Below, in pieces: positions 8,986 to 18,500 of a DNA stretch of 64,000 nt. Every line of letters starts with the position of its first letter. Position 1 is the stretch's first letter. This stretch comes from CAVPOO01 sp963707015. Its GTDB lineage: Bacteria; Pseudomonadota; Gammaproteobacteria; Thiohalobacterales; Thiohalobacteraceae. The notes beneath the pieces are model-generated. The model searched no databases. It saw nothing but the letters and a program-made list of their open reading frames with translations, and had not been told where the DNA came from. Both the position numbers and the translations under genes were made by a program. The DNA is taken from the NCBI GenBank assembly GCA_963707015.1, contig CAVPOO010000017.1:62001-126000 (forward strand). The letters are read 5' to 3'.

Positions 8986-9690
8986 GTGGCTGAACGGTCT
9001 CTTTCGGTAAACCGGTGCCGGCAGCCCGGTTCGGGAGCAGTGTCTGGCAAAGACGTCATTCTGGTGCATGGACTCTGGATGTCCGGCCACGAGATGGCGT
9101 GGCTCGGCCGGCGCCTGGCCCGCGGTGGCTTTCGCCCCGTGCGGTTTCCCTACTCCTCGCTGCGTGCCAGCGTGGCAGAAAACGCGGCATCCCTGATCCG
9201 TTTTTGCGCCCGACACGGGCCGGAGTCCGCGCATATCGTGGCCCACAGCCTGGGTGGTCTGGTCGTGCTGCGGGCCTTGTACGATGCGCCGGATCTGCCG
9301 GTTGCACGCATCGTCCTGCTGGGAACACCCGTTGCCGGCAGTGGCGTAGCGCGCAGGCTGTCCTCACGCCGCTGGGCGCGGCCCTTGTTCCGCATGAGCC
9401 TCGGTGAAGGGCTCGCGGGGGGCGCCCGTATTCCTCACGAGTGTCGCAATGTCGGCGTCATTGCCGGTACACGCGCGCTGGGATTCGGGCGACTGTCGGG
9501 TGCGCTGTCACATGCCAACGATGGTGCCGTCGCGGTTGCCGAAACCACGCTGCCCGGGGCCGGCGATGTGATCCGGATGCCGACTAACCATATCGGCCTG
9601 CTGCTGTCACGGGAGGTGGCGGTACGGTGCTGCCGGTTTCTGCGCCATGGCACATTTGCCGAGCCAGGCAGCGAGTCGGGCACACTATAA
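8986..9690 (+). CDS. Alpha/beta hydrolase, lipase-like
   Basis: Predicted serine esterase or lipase of up to 234 aa. An oxyanion motif LVHGLW is near residue 30, the nucleophile elbow AHSLGG follows, and a late histidine (TNHIGLL) can complete the triad. The short form resembles bacterial proteins related to PGAP1/triacylglycerol lipases. There is no signal peptide, so a cytoplasmic site is likely. The GTG at 8986 is used here; GTG 9040, just before the conserved VILVHG stretch, is equally possible. Substrate is unknown. It sits in the same direction as nudB and yebC. Confidence 0.75.
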   Translation: MAERSLSVNRCRQPGSGAVSGKDVILVHGLWMSGHEMAWLGRRLARGGFRPVRFPYSSLRASVAENAASLIRFCARHGPESAHIVAHSLGGLVVLRALYDAPDLPVARIVLLGTPVAGSGVARRLSSRRWARPLFRMSLGEGLAGGARIPHECRNVGVIAGTRALGFGRLSGALSHANDGAVAVAETTLPGAGDVIRMPTNHIGLLLSREVAVRCCRFLRHGTFAEPGSESGTL

Positions 9691-9744
9691 TCACCGCGGG
9701 GCGAATGCTAGAATGCGCCCAACTTTCAGATACACGGGGATCGC

Positions 9745-10488
9745 ATGGCTGGGCACAGTAAATGGGCCAATATTCAACACCGTAAGAATGCGCAGGACGC
9801 AAAACGCGGCAAACTCTTTACCAAGCTGATTCGCGAAATCACGGTTGCCGCCCGGGCGGGAGACCCCGATCCAGGCAGCAATCCGCGGCTGCGCCTGGCC
9901 GTGGACAAGGCGCTGGGCGCCAATATGACCAAGGACACGATCGCGCGTGCGATAAAGCGCGGGGCCGGTGCCCAGGACGGCGACAATTTCGAAGAGGTGC
10001 GCTACGAAGGTTATGGCCCCGGCGGGACCGCGGTCATGGTGGATTGTATGACGGATAACCGCAATCGTACCGTGGCCGAGGTGAGACACGCCTTTAGCAA
10101 ATGCGGGGGTAATCTGGGTACGGCCGGGTCGGTCGCTTACCTGTTCACTAAGACCGGGATCCTGAGTTATCCGGCCACCAGTGACGAGGATGCCATTATG
10201 GAGGCCGCACTCGAGGCCGGCGCCGAGGATGTCGCGGTAAACGCGGATGGCTCGATCGACGTGCTGACCGAGCCCGACGCGCTGGTCGATGTCAAGGAGG
10301 CCATGATCGGCGCAGGGTATGAACCCGAGCAGGCCGAGGTCACCATGCGGGCCAGTACCGCAAGTGAGCTGGACTCAGACGATGCGGGCAGGATGGTGCG
10401 ACTGCTGGACATGCTCGAGGAGCTTGACGACGTACAGGACGTGTATTCGAATGCAGACATCTCCGAGGAGATTCTTGCGACTCTGTAG
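9745..10488 (+). CDS. yebC: YebC/PmpR-family protein
   Basis: Cytoplasmic protein of 247 aa with the unmistakable family opening MAGHSKWANIQHRK and the later motifs GYGPGG and CMTDNRNRT. Members were first called DNA-binding regulators and have more recently been linked to relief of ribosome stalling at proline-rich stretches; which applies here is not visible. The gene lies just upstream of ruvC, the standard gammaproteobacterial order. A TATAAT-like element overlaps the preceding stop codon but lacks a good -35. Confidence 0.97.
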   Translation: MAGHSKWANIQHRKNAQDAKRGKLFTKLIREITVAARAGDPDPGSNPRLRLAVDKALGANMTKDTIARAIKRGAGAQDGDNFEEVRYEGYGPGGTAVMVDCMTDNRNRTVAEVRHAFSKCGGNLGTAGSVAYLFTKTGILSYPATSDEDAIMEAALEAGAEDVAVNADGSIDVLTEPDALVDVKEAMIGAGYEPEQAEVTMRASTASELDSDDAGRMVRLLDMLEELDDVQDVYSNADISEEILATL

Positions 10489-10552
10489 TGCGTTCGGGCC
10501 CGTGCCGCGGGCGTTTGTTCGGTAACGAAAAACGGAACCCTGTCTGGCCTGA

Positions 10553-11083
10553 ATGGATGAACCCACAGCGAGAATTATCGGTATCGATCCCGGTTCCCGT
10601 ATCACCGGTTTCGGTATTATCGATGTGCGGCGGGGACAGGCCTGGCATGTCCACAGTGGCAATATTCAGCTGCTGGGTGATTCGCTCACGGAGCGGCTGG
10701 GCGAAATTTTTCGGCGCATCAGCGAGCTGGTTGCAGAGTATCGGCCCGGCGAAATGGCGATCGAACGGGTATTCATGGCGCGTAATGCGGATTCGGCACT
10801 GAAGCTCGGGCAGGCCCGCGGCGCGGCAATCTGCGGGGCCGTGCACGCATCGCTGCCGGTGGCCGAATACAGCGCCCGGGAGATCAAGCAGGCGGTTGTC
10901 GGCAAGGGCGGGGCCGCCAAGGAGCAGGTCCAGCATATGGTGAAGGTGTTATTGAACCTGCGTGCCGCGCTCAGGTCAGATCAGGCGGACGCGCTGGCGG
11001 TTGCGCTGTGCCATTGCCACGTGCGCGAGACCCTGAGGCGGATTCCCGCGGCCGAAGGCGTGCAGGGGGGGCGCCTGCGATGA
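10553..11083 (+). CDS. ruvC: Holliday junction resolvase RuvC
   Basis: Endonuclease that cuts Holliday junctions after RuvAB branch migration. The 176-aa protein has the RNase H-like fold with Asp12 in IGIDPG, Glu in AIERVF near 67, and the C-terminal acidic pair in DQADALAVALCH near 143-146. Its stop codon overlaps the ruvA start (ATGA at 11080-11083), so translation of ruvC and ruvA is coupled. Confidence 0.97.
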   Translation: MDEPTARIIGIDPGSRITGFGIIDVRRGQAWHVHSGNIQLLGDSLTERLGEIFRRISELVAEYRPGEMAIERVFMARNADSALKLGQARGAAICGAVHASLPVAEYSAREIKQAVVGKGGAAKEQVQHMVKVLLNLRAALRSDQADALAVALCHCHVRETLRRIPAAEGVQGGRLR

Positions 11084-11679
11084 TCGGTTTTGTGCGCGGT
11101 CGGCTCATATCGAGGCATCCCCCGCAGCTGCTGATCGACGTGCAGGGTCTGGGTTATGAGCTGGATGCACCCATGACGACGTTTTACGATCTGCCGGAGG
11201 TTGGATCGGAAGTCGCGCTGTATACCCATCTGGTGGTTCGCGAGGATGCCCACACGCTGTACGGCTTTGCCCGGCTGGCCGAGCGCAGCCTGTTCCGCGA
11301 TCTGATCAAGATAAGTGGCGTGGGGCCGCGCCTGGCGCTGGCCATTCTTTCCGGCATGAACGCCGAAGCCTTCATTCAGTGTGTCCAGGCCGGCGACAGT
11401 GCAGCGCTGACCCGGGTGCCCGGCGTCGGCAAAAAGACGGCCGAGCGACTTGTGATCGAGTTGCGTGACCGCCTGTCTGATCGACGGCAGGATGTCGCAC
11501 TCACGGCCGAGCCCGGCGCTGAAGGCCGGTCGGCCGATGCGGTTGAGGAGGCGGTCAGCGCCCTGGTGGCCCTTGGTTACAAACCACAGGAGGCGAGTCG
11601 CATGGTGCGGGCGGTGCCGGCTCAGTCGCAGTCATCGGAGGAGATCATCCGGCAGGCGTTACAGGGAACGGTAAGATGA
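11080..11679 (+). CDS. ruvA: Holliday junction branch-migration protein RuvA
   Basis: Tetrameric junction-binding subunit of RuvAB, 199 aa. It has an N-terminal OB domain (MIGFVRGRL), two helix-hairpin-helix motifs (KISGVGPRLALAILSGM and VPGVGKKTAERLVIELRD), a variable linker, and the C-terminal three-helix domain (ALVALGYKPQEASRMV) that contacts RuvB. It begins inside the last codons of ruvC. Confidence 0.97.
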   Translation: MIGFVRGRLISRHPPQLLIDVQGLGYELDAPMTTFYDLPEVGSEVALYTHLVVREDAHTLYGFARLAERSLFRDLIKISGVGPRLALAILSGMNAEAFIQCVQAGDSAALTRVPGVGKKTAERLVIELRDRLSDRRQDVALTAEPGAEGRSADAVEEAVSALVALGYKPQEASRMVRAVPAQSQSSEEIIRQALQGTVR

Positions 11680-11722
11680 GTGCCTGGCGGCAAGCGTGCC
11701 GTCGAGACAACGAGTTGTCGCT

Positions 11723-12772
<1,050 letters not shown>

Positions 12773-12847
12773 ACGGCGTCAGACAGGTTCAGCATGCCTG
12801 CCGGAGAATGGCCTCGCCGTACCGGCGGGCGCGGGGATCGCGGTGTC

Positions 12848-13261
12848 GTGAAAATTTTCCGCTGGCCAGTGCGGGTATATTACGAAGATACGGATAGCGG
12901 CGGAGTTGTATACTACGCGAATTACCTGAAGTTCATGGAGCGAGCCCGGACAGAGTGGCTGCGCAGTCTAGGTTTCGAACAGGATCGGCTGGCCGAGACG
13001 GCCCGGGTCATATTTGCGGTGCGTTCGGCAAATCTCGAGTTTATCAGTCCCGCCCGTTTTAATGATTCACTGGAAGTCAGTGCGCAGGTCATGCAGCGAC
13101 GCCGGGCCAGTCTTACCTTCGAGCAGGGCGTGTATCACGCAGGTCAATCGGGGCAGCTGCTGTGTTCCGGTGTCGTCAGGGTGGCCTGTCTGAGTGTCGA
13201 CCATTTCAAGCCGCAAGCCATTCCCGATTTTGTCGTCAAGGAGATAGTTGATGTCGACTGA
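12848..13261 (+). CDS. ybgC: Tol-Pal-associated acyl-CoA thioesterase YbgC
   Basis: Hot-dog-fold thioesterase of about 137 aa, first gene of the Tol-Pal operon. The family core FRWPVRVYYEDTDSGGVVYYANY contains the catalytic Asp of DTD, followed by ERARTEWLR. GTG 12848 is preferred because it gives the usual family length; an ATG at 12794 would add 18 residues with no homologous counterpart. The 3' end overlaps tolQ by 11 bases. Family members hydrolyse short acyl-CoA or acyl-ACP; the link to Tol-Pal is known mainly from conserved linkage. Confidence 0.93.
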   Translation: MKIFRWPVRVYYEDTDSGGVVYYANYLKFMERARTEWLRSLGFEQDRLAETARVIFAVRSANLEFISPARFNDSLEVSAQVMQRRRASLTFEQGVYHAGQSGQLLCSGVVRVACLSVDHFKPQAIPDFVVKEIVDVD

Positions 13262-13964
13262 TTTATCGATGGTGCATCTCATCGCGGGGGCCAGCCCGGT
13301 TGTGCAGCTGGTCATGCTGCTGTTGGCGATTGTCTCGCTGATCTCCTGGACGATGATTTTCCACAAGTGGCGGACGCTGCGGCGCGCCGGTGATGAAGCG
13401 GAGGTCTTCGAACGTCGCTTCTGGTCGGGCGGCGACCTGGCGGCACTGTACCGGGATGTCGCCAAGCAGGGAGAAGATGCCCGCGGCATGGCGGATATCT
13501 TCGAGGCGGGGTTCAAGGAATTTGCCCGCTTGCGCAAACAGTCGGCAACCGATCCGGTCGCCGTGATGGAAGGCGCCCAGCGTTCGATGCGGGTTGCCCT
13601 GTCGCGCGAGGAAGACCGCCTGGAGCATCATCTGTCATTTCTGGCAACCGTCGGCTCGACCAGTCCCTATGTCGGCCTGTTCGGGACCGTCTGGGGAATC
13701 ATGAATGCCTTTCGCTCCCTGGGTAATGTGCATCAGGCAACGCTGGCAATGGTTGCCCCCGGCATTGCGGAGGCGCTGATTGCCACCGCCATGGGCTTGT
13801 TCGCGGCGATTCCGGCGGTCGTGGCCTACAACCGGTATTCCAACGATGTGGAACGCCTCATTAACCGCTATGACAATTTCCTCGAAGAATTTTCCACTAT
13901 CCTGCATCGGCAGGCGCACGTCTCGGCGGGTGCAGCCAGATCGCACGGCGCGACGATGGCCTGA
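13251..13964 (+). CDS. tolQ: Tol-Pal proton channel subunit TolQ
   Basis: Inner-membrane protein of 237 aa with three membrane helices (about 15-37, 130-160, 170-195) and the MotA/TolQ/ExbB domain (GLFGTVWGIMNAF; AEALIATAMGLFAAIPAVVAYN). With TolR it converts proton motive force into movement of TolA during outer-membrane constriction. ATG 13251 has a perfect AAGGAG at 13238-13243, inside the end of ybgC. Confidence 0.97.
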   Translation: MSTDLSMVHLIAGASPVVQLVMLLLAIVSLISWTMIFHKWRTLRRAGDEAEVFERRFWSGGDLAALYRDVAKQGEDARGMADIFEAGFKEFARLRKQSATDPVAVMEGAQRSMRVALSREEDRLEHHLSFLATVGSTSPYVGLFGTVWGIMNAFRSLGNVHQATLAMVAPGIAEALIATAMGLFAAIPAVVAYNRYSNDVERLINRYDNFLEEFSTILHRQAHVSAGAARSHGATMA

Positions 13965-13969
13965 CGACT

Positions 13970-14404
13970 ATGGGATCTCGACGCGTACGCAAGAAACCGA
14001 TGTCGGAGATCAACGTGGTCCCCTATATCGACGTCATGCTGGTCATGCTGGTTATCTTCATGATCACGGCGCCGTTGCTGACCCAGGGGGTGCAGGTCAA
14101 CCTGCCAGCGGCCACCGCCGAACCGATTGACGCTCCGGCCCAGGAGCCGCTGGAGGTGAGCGTCGATGCCGACGGCACGCTGTATCTCAATATCGGTGAG
14201 GCACCGGACAAACCCATTGACGCCGAAACGCTGGTGCAGCGAACGGCGGCGGTATTGCGTCGACGACCCGAGACGCCGGTTCTGGTCCGCGGCGACCGGG
14301 CCGTGGCCTATGGCGCCGTGGTGCACGCCATGGTGCTGCTTCAGCAGGCGGGCGCACCGAGCGTGGGTCTGGTAACCGAAACACCGGAGGCGGTAGAACG
14401 CTGA
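13970..14404 (+). CDS. tolR: Tol-Pal proton channel subunit TolR
   Basis: 144-aa ExbD/TolR protein with a short cytoplasmic N-terminus, one membrane helix holding the conserved proton-carrying Asp (NVVPYIDVMLVML), and a periplasmic domain. It lies 5 bases after tolQ. The sequence has the TolR-type ending (QAGAPSVGLVTE). Confidence 0.97.
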   Translation: MGSRRVRKKPMSEINVVPYIDVMLVMLVIFMITAPLLTQGVQVNLPAATAEPIDAPAQEPLEVSVDADGTLYLNIGEAPDKPIDAETLVQRTAAVLRRRPETPVLVRGDRAVAYGAVVHAMVLLQQAGAPSVGLVTETPEAVER

Positions 14405-14411
14405 AGCGCTT

Positions 14412-15428
14412 ATGTGGGAGATGCTGACCAAGGACCCCAAGGCGCTGTTCCTTGCCATATTCGTACATCTGGTTCTGATCGGTGTGCTGATGTTCAGTCT
14501 GGACTGGACGCCCAAGACCCCCCTCTCGGGTCAGCCGAAATCGGAGGTGATCAAGGCAGTGGTGCTGGACGACTCGAAGGTCGCGGCGGAGATGGACCAG
14601 CTGGAAGCGGCGGAAAAACGCGAAGAGCAAGAGGCGGCTGAGCGTCTCAGGGTGCTGGAGGAAAAGGCCCGGGAGGCCGAGGAAACCCGCAAGCACGAAC
14701 AGCAGCAGCTCGCAGAGTTGAAGAAAAAACAGGAGGCGGAGCAGCAGCGTCAGGCCGAGATCGAGCGCAAGAAGGTCGCCGAACAACAGCGGCTCGCCGA
14801 GCTCAAGAAACAGCAGGAGACTATTGAACGCAAGCAGCGCGAGGAGGAAAAACGGTTGGCTGAACTGGAGGCCAAACGTAAAATGGAAGAGGCCGAGCGC
14901 CAGGTGGCAGAGGAGGCCAAGCGCAAGGCCGAGGCAGAGGCCAAGCGCAAGGCCGCCGAGGAAGCCAAGCGCAAGGCCGAGGAAGTGGCCAAGCGCAAGG
15001 CTGCCGAGGAAGCCAAACGCAAGGCCGAGGCAGAGGCCAAGCAGAAGGCGGCCGAAGAGGCCAGGCGCAAGGCGGCCGAGCAGGCGCTCCAGGAACAACT
15101 CGCCGCCGAGGGCGCGCAACTCGATGCGGCAAGGGAAAGGGCCAATCAGGGCGTGGTCGCAGAATACACGGCGGCCATCCAGCAAAAGGTGCAGCGCAAC
15201 TGGATTCGGCCGTCGGTAAGCGGCAGTGGTCTGTCCTGTACCGTCAAGGTGCGGCTGATCCCGGGCGGCGACGTTGCATCCGTCCAGATTGTGAGGAGCA
15301 GCGGGGACCCAACCTTCGACCGGTCGGTTGAAACCGCCGTGTATCGGGCGGCGCCGCTCCCCCTGCCGCCGGATAGCGCACTGTTTGATCGCTTTCGGGA
15401 GTTACAGTTCATCTTCTCACCAACCTAG
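14412..15428 (+). CDS. tolA: Tol-Pal energy-transducing protein TolA
   Basis: Links the inner-membrane TolQR motor to Pal. One N-terminal membrane helix (about 12-30), a very long charged helical domain of Glu/Lys/Ala repeats at about 60-235, and a C-terminal TonB-like domain (QQKVQRNWIRP; SGDPTFDRSVETAVYRAAPLPLP). The helix repeats are also visible in the DNA at about 14905-15080 as near-copies of a GAGGCCAAGCGCAAGGCC unit. Length (338 aa) is shorter than E. coli TolA but normal for the order. Confidence 0.95.
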   Translation: MWEMLTKDPKALFLAIFVHLVLIGVLMFSLDWTPKTPLSGQPKSEVIKAVVLDDSKVAAEMDQLEAAEKREEQEAAERLRVLEEKAREAEETRKHEQQQLAELKKKQEAEQQRQAEIERKKVAEQQRLAELKKQQETIERKQREEEKRLAELEAKRKMEEAERQVAEEAKRKAEAEAKRKAAEEAKRKAEEVAKRKAAEEAKRKAEAEAKQKAAEEARRKAAEQALQEQLAAEGAQLDAARERANQGVVAEYTAAIQQKVQRNWIRPSVSGSGLSCTVKVRLIPGGDVASVQIVRSSGDPTFDRSVETAVYRAAPLPLPPDSALFDRFRELQFIFSPT

Positions 15429-15443
15429 ATATTGGAGCCGTTT

Positions 15444-16745
15444 TTGAAAACAACACTCGTTCGTACGCTGGTTCTGTTTGCCGCATTGACCTGTATGCCA
15501 TCGACCTATGCCGCGCTGACTATCGAGATCACCGAGGGCGTCGAGGGCGCTTTGCCCATCGCAGTTGTGCCGTTTGGCTGGGGGTCTACTGAGCCCATGC
15601 CGGAAGACATTGCCGGCATCGTCGCCGCGGATCTTCGCCGCAGCGGTCGCTTTGCGCCGCTTGCCGACAGTGATCTGGTGGCGCGCCCGACCCAGGACAG
15701 CCAGGTGATCTTCCGGGACTGGCGCCTGCTTGGCGTGGATAACCTGGTGATCGGGACGGTGGTCCCCGACGGCCCGGATGCCTATAAGGTTCAGTTTCAA
15801 CTCTTCGATGTCCTGCGTGGCCAGCAGCTGATTGGTTTCAGCTTCCGTCCCACCCGGGATGTGTTGCGCAGGGTGGCGCACCACATCAGTGACCTCATCT
15901 ATCAGGAACTGACCGGCGAGCGCGGTGCATTTGACACGCGTATCGCCTATGTCACGGTGACCGGCAGCGGCGATGATCGCCGCTATGCCCTGCAGATTGC
16001 GGATTCTGACGGTTTTGATCCCCAGACCATCCGCAGTTCGACTCAGCCCATCATGTCACCCGCCTGGTCACCCGACGGTTCACGCGTTGCCTTCGTGTCG
16101 TTTGAAAACAAGCAGGCCGAAATCTATGTCCAGCAGATCGCCACCGGCGAACAGACCAAGCTGGCCGGGTTCAAGGGCATTAACGGTGCACCCGTCTGGT
16201 CTCCCGACGGGAAATACCTGGGATTGACGCTGTCTCGCGATGGCAATCCCGAGATCTACCGACTCAGGCTGACAGACGGTTCCCTGGAGCGGCTGACGTC
16301 CAATCCGTCCATCGATACCGAGCCGGCGTGGGCGCCCGACGGTCAGAGTATCGTGTTTACATCGGACCGTGGTGGCGGTCCGCAACTCTATCGGATGCCG
16401 GCGAAAGGCGGTACGCCGAAACGCCTGACCTTTGAGGGCAAGTACAATGCCAGCGCTGACTTTTCCCCCGACGGTGAGCGCCTGACCATGGTTCACCGGT
16501 CGCAGGACGGGCGTTACCAGATCGCGGCACTGGAGCTGCAGACGGGCGTGTTGCGGGTACTGAGCGACGGCCGTCTCGACGAGTCACCCAGCTTTGCGCC
16601 CAACGGCGGCATGATCATCTATGCCACGGAAGCGAGTAACCGCGGCGTTCTGGCGGCAGTTTCCGTGGACGGGCGGGTACACCAGCGGCTGCGCGCCCCG
16701 GAGGGCGATGTGCGTGAACCGGCCTGGTCGCCGTTTCTGCACTGA
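15444..16745 (+). CDS. tolB: Tol-Pal periplasmic beta-propeller protein TolB
   Basis: Periplasmic protein that binds Pal. A signal peptide at 1-23 (ending near STYA) is followed by the N-terminal TolB domain and a six-bladed propeller recognisable by repeated W-S/A-P-D-G motifs (AWSPDGSRVAF; VWSPDGKYLG; AWAPDGQSIVF). I chose TTG 15444, with GGAG at 15434-15437 spaced six bases away, over TTG 15432, because the signal peptide then begins MKTT. Length becomes 433 aa, close to E. coli TolB (430). Confidence 0.95.
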   Translation: MKTTLVRTLVLFAALTCMPSTYAALTIEITEGVEGALPIAVVPFGWGSTEPMPEDIAGIVAADLRRSGRFAPLADSDLVARPTQDSQVIFRDWRLLGVDNLVIGTVVPDGPDAYKVQFQLFDVLRGQQLIGFSFRPTRDVLRRVAHHISDLIYQELTGERGAFDTRIAYVTVTGSGDDRRYALQIADSDGFDPQTIRSSTQPIMSPAWSPDGSRVAFVSFENKQAEIYVQQIATGEQTKLAGFKGINGAPVWSPDGKYLGLTLSRDGNPEIYRLRLTDGSLERLTSNPSIDTEPAWAPDGQSIVFTSDRGGGPQLYRMPAKGGTPKRLTFEGKYNASADFSPDGERLTMVHRSQDGRYQIAALELQTGVLRVLSDGRLDESPSFAPNGGMIIYATEASNRGVLAAVSVDGRVHQRLRAPEGDVREPAWSPFLH

Positions 16746-16891
16746 TGACGAAGGTGGCGCTTCACGGTTTTCGGGTGGGCGAGTGGAGTACTATACGCAG
16801 GATTGCGCGCCCTGATACAGTCGCTACGCTGCAGACGCGCGGGAATTGTCCGTCCGGCTATCCTGCCTGACACATGAAGAAGGAGATCGGT

Positions 16892-17415
16892 ATGCAATCT
16901 GTATGGAAGATGGCTGCAGTGCTGTGGATGGCGATCGCACTCGCGGCGTGCAGCACACCCGGCGCAAGCCAGGGGATGAGGCCGCGGTCGACGACCTGGG
17001 AGTTTCTGCGGGTCAGGAGGGTGGTATGGGGATGGATATGGGGAGTCAGTTCCAGGGAATGTCACTGGATGATCCGGCAAGTCCCCTGTCTCACCGGAGG
17101 ATCTATTTTGACTTCGACAGCTTTGACGTGCGCGCAGAGGACAAGGAGATACTCGCCGCCCATGCCGCCTACCTTGCCGCGAATTCGCAGACGACAGTCA
17201 CCCTGGAAGGACATGCCGATGAACAGGGCTCACGCGAATACAACATCGGTCTGGGCGATCGGCGCGCGCAGGCGGTACGCCGCCTGCTCGAGTTTCAGGG
17301 CGCCCTGCCCAGCCAGATCGGCACAGTGAGCTACGGGGAAGAGAAGCCGGTCGACTTCGGTCACGACGAGGCGGCCTGGGCGCAGAACCGGCGTGTCGAG
17401 ATCATTTATCAATAA
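16892..17415 (+). pseudogene. pal: Peptidoglycan-associated lipoprotein Pal, broken by a single-base frameshift
   Basis: Two reading frames together make a normal Pal. ATG 16892 behind AAGGAG (16880-16885) starts a lipoprotein signal peptide with lipobox L-A-A-C (Cys20). This frame then leaves Pal-like sequence. The frame starting with D-E-A-A-V-D-D at 16975 continues through a complete OmpA-like domain (IYFDFDSFDV; LEGHADEQGSREYN; NRRVEIIYQ). The switch falls at the G run 16972-16975: one additional G would join the frames. As written, the cell would make no anchored Pal, although the rest of tol-pal is intact. A read error is as likely as a real mutation. The gene is essential or important for outer-membrane stability in relatives. 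Confidence 0.85.
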
Positions 17416-17437
17416 GCGCGAGCGGGTGGTATTCACT

Positions 17438-18230
17438 ATGTTTCATGTCATTCGAAGGGTTGGCAGGTTTGCACCGTTCCCGCTTGCCGGCCTGTTACTG
17501 GTCCTGCCACTTGGCAGTGCCTGCGCCGAGAGCCTGGATCACCGCGTGGAACGCCTCGAGCGGATCATGCAGAGTCAGGGCCTGGTGGAAATGCAGACCC
17601 GGCTCGATCAGTTACAGGCGGAGGTGCGTACCCTGCGTGGCGATATCGAACTACAGGGTCACAACCTGGAACAGCTGCAGCAGCGCCAGCGGGATCTGTA
17701 TGTCGACATCGACGGACGCCTGCGCCAGCTGGAGCTCGGCGGCGCACCGGCAGCGGGATCACAAGCACCTGCGGGGTCGCTCCCGCCGGCAGCCGTGCCG
17801 GCAACGGCGGCGCCGGCACCCGCGCAACCGGCTATGGACACCGCCCAGGAGCAGACGGCGTACGAAGAGGCGCTGAATATCCTCAGGGAAGGGCGTTATC
17901 CGCAGGCGGCGGACGCCTATCGCAGCTTTCTGAGCCAGTATCCCGACAGCAGCTACGCCGGCAATGCCCAGTACTGGCTGGCCGAAACCTACTACGTCAC
18001 GCGTCAATTCGGCACCGCACTCGAGGAGTTTCAGGCGGTAGTCAGCCAAGTATCCGGGCAGCACCAAGCTCGCCGATGCGCACCTGAAGATGGGTTACAT
18101 CCATTACGAGCTGGGCGAGTGGCAGGCGGCACGCAAAGAACTGGAGACGGTGATCAGGGGCCATCCGGACAGTACCGCGGCGCGCCTGGCGGAAGAGCGC
18201 CTGCAGCGTTTGAGCAAGGAAGGTCACTGA
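17438..18230 (+). pseudogene. cpoB: Tol-Pal-associated periplasmic protein CpoB/YbgF, frameshifted near the 3' end
   Basis: Periplasmic coordinator of Tol-Pal and peptidoglycan synthesis. A signal peptide (cleavage after S-A-C-A) is followed by a trimerising coiled coil (about 35-100), a Pro/Ala linker and TPR repeats (ALNILREGRYPQAADAYRSF). After VVSQ near 18050 the open frame becomes non-homologous and runs to 18319. In the neighbouring frame the expected last TPR appears (KMGYIHYELGEW; DSTAARLAEERL) and stops at 18228-18230. One surplus base at about 18047-18050 (CC or AA) explains this. Start ATG 17438 follows pal by 22 bases. Real mutation and sequence error cannot be told apart here. 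Confidence 0.85.
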
Positions 18231-18254
18231 GTAGGGCGCAAATGGCATACTTAC

Positions 18255-18284
18255 GGTGGGTTAGCGGTTTTTGCGTAACCCACC
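18255..18284. repeat. Inverted repeat GGTGGGTTA...TAACCCACC
   Basis: A perfect 9-bp stem (18255-18263 with 18276-18284) around a 12-base loop. A related pair lies at 18338-18373, GGTGGGTTA with a matching GACCCACC. Elements of this look occur scattered between genes in many gammaproteobacteria. Together they occupy most of the gap 18231-18500, which otherwise shows only the queE upstream region. Confidence 0.6.
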
Positions 18285-18337
18285 AGACGTTGCGGAGCAA
18301 CACAATGCATTTTCGATGAGTGCCTGCCGACACGGCC

Positions 18338-18373
18338 GGTGGGTTACGGCACACACTGCGTGCCTGACCCACC
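18338..18373. repeat. Second, imperfect GGTGGGTTA-type inverted repeat
   Basis: The left arm GGTGGGT (18338-18344) pairs with ACCCACC (18367-18373) around a GC-rich middle. It shares its arms with the repeat at 18255-18284, so the two probably belong to one dispersed family. Confidence 0.5.
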
Positions 18374-18500
18374 CCACATCAATTTTTGAACCGCCCAGGT
18401 AAGTGCCATTCGGGACAGACTCAGGTTTGTCCCCGGCACGGCTGTTTTTCCCGACATTGCGTCGGCTTTTACGGTGCCTGTGGTGTAGTACACTCCTGCC

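Noticed and set aside
16846..16891. pal starting in the OmpA-domain frame at 16846
   Set aside because: This would give a Pal without signal peptide or lipobox, while the proper signal peptide with a good ribosome site lies in the other frame.
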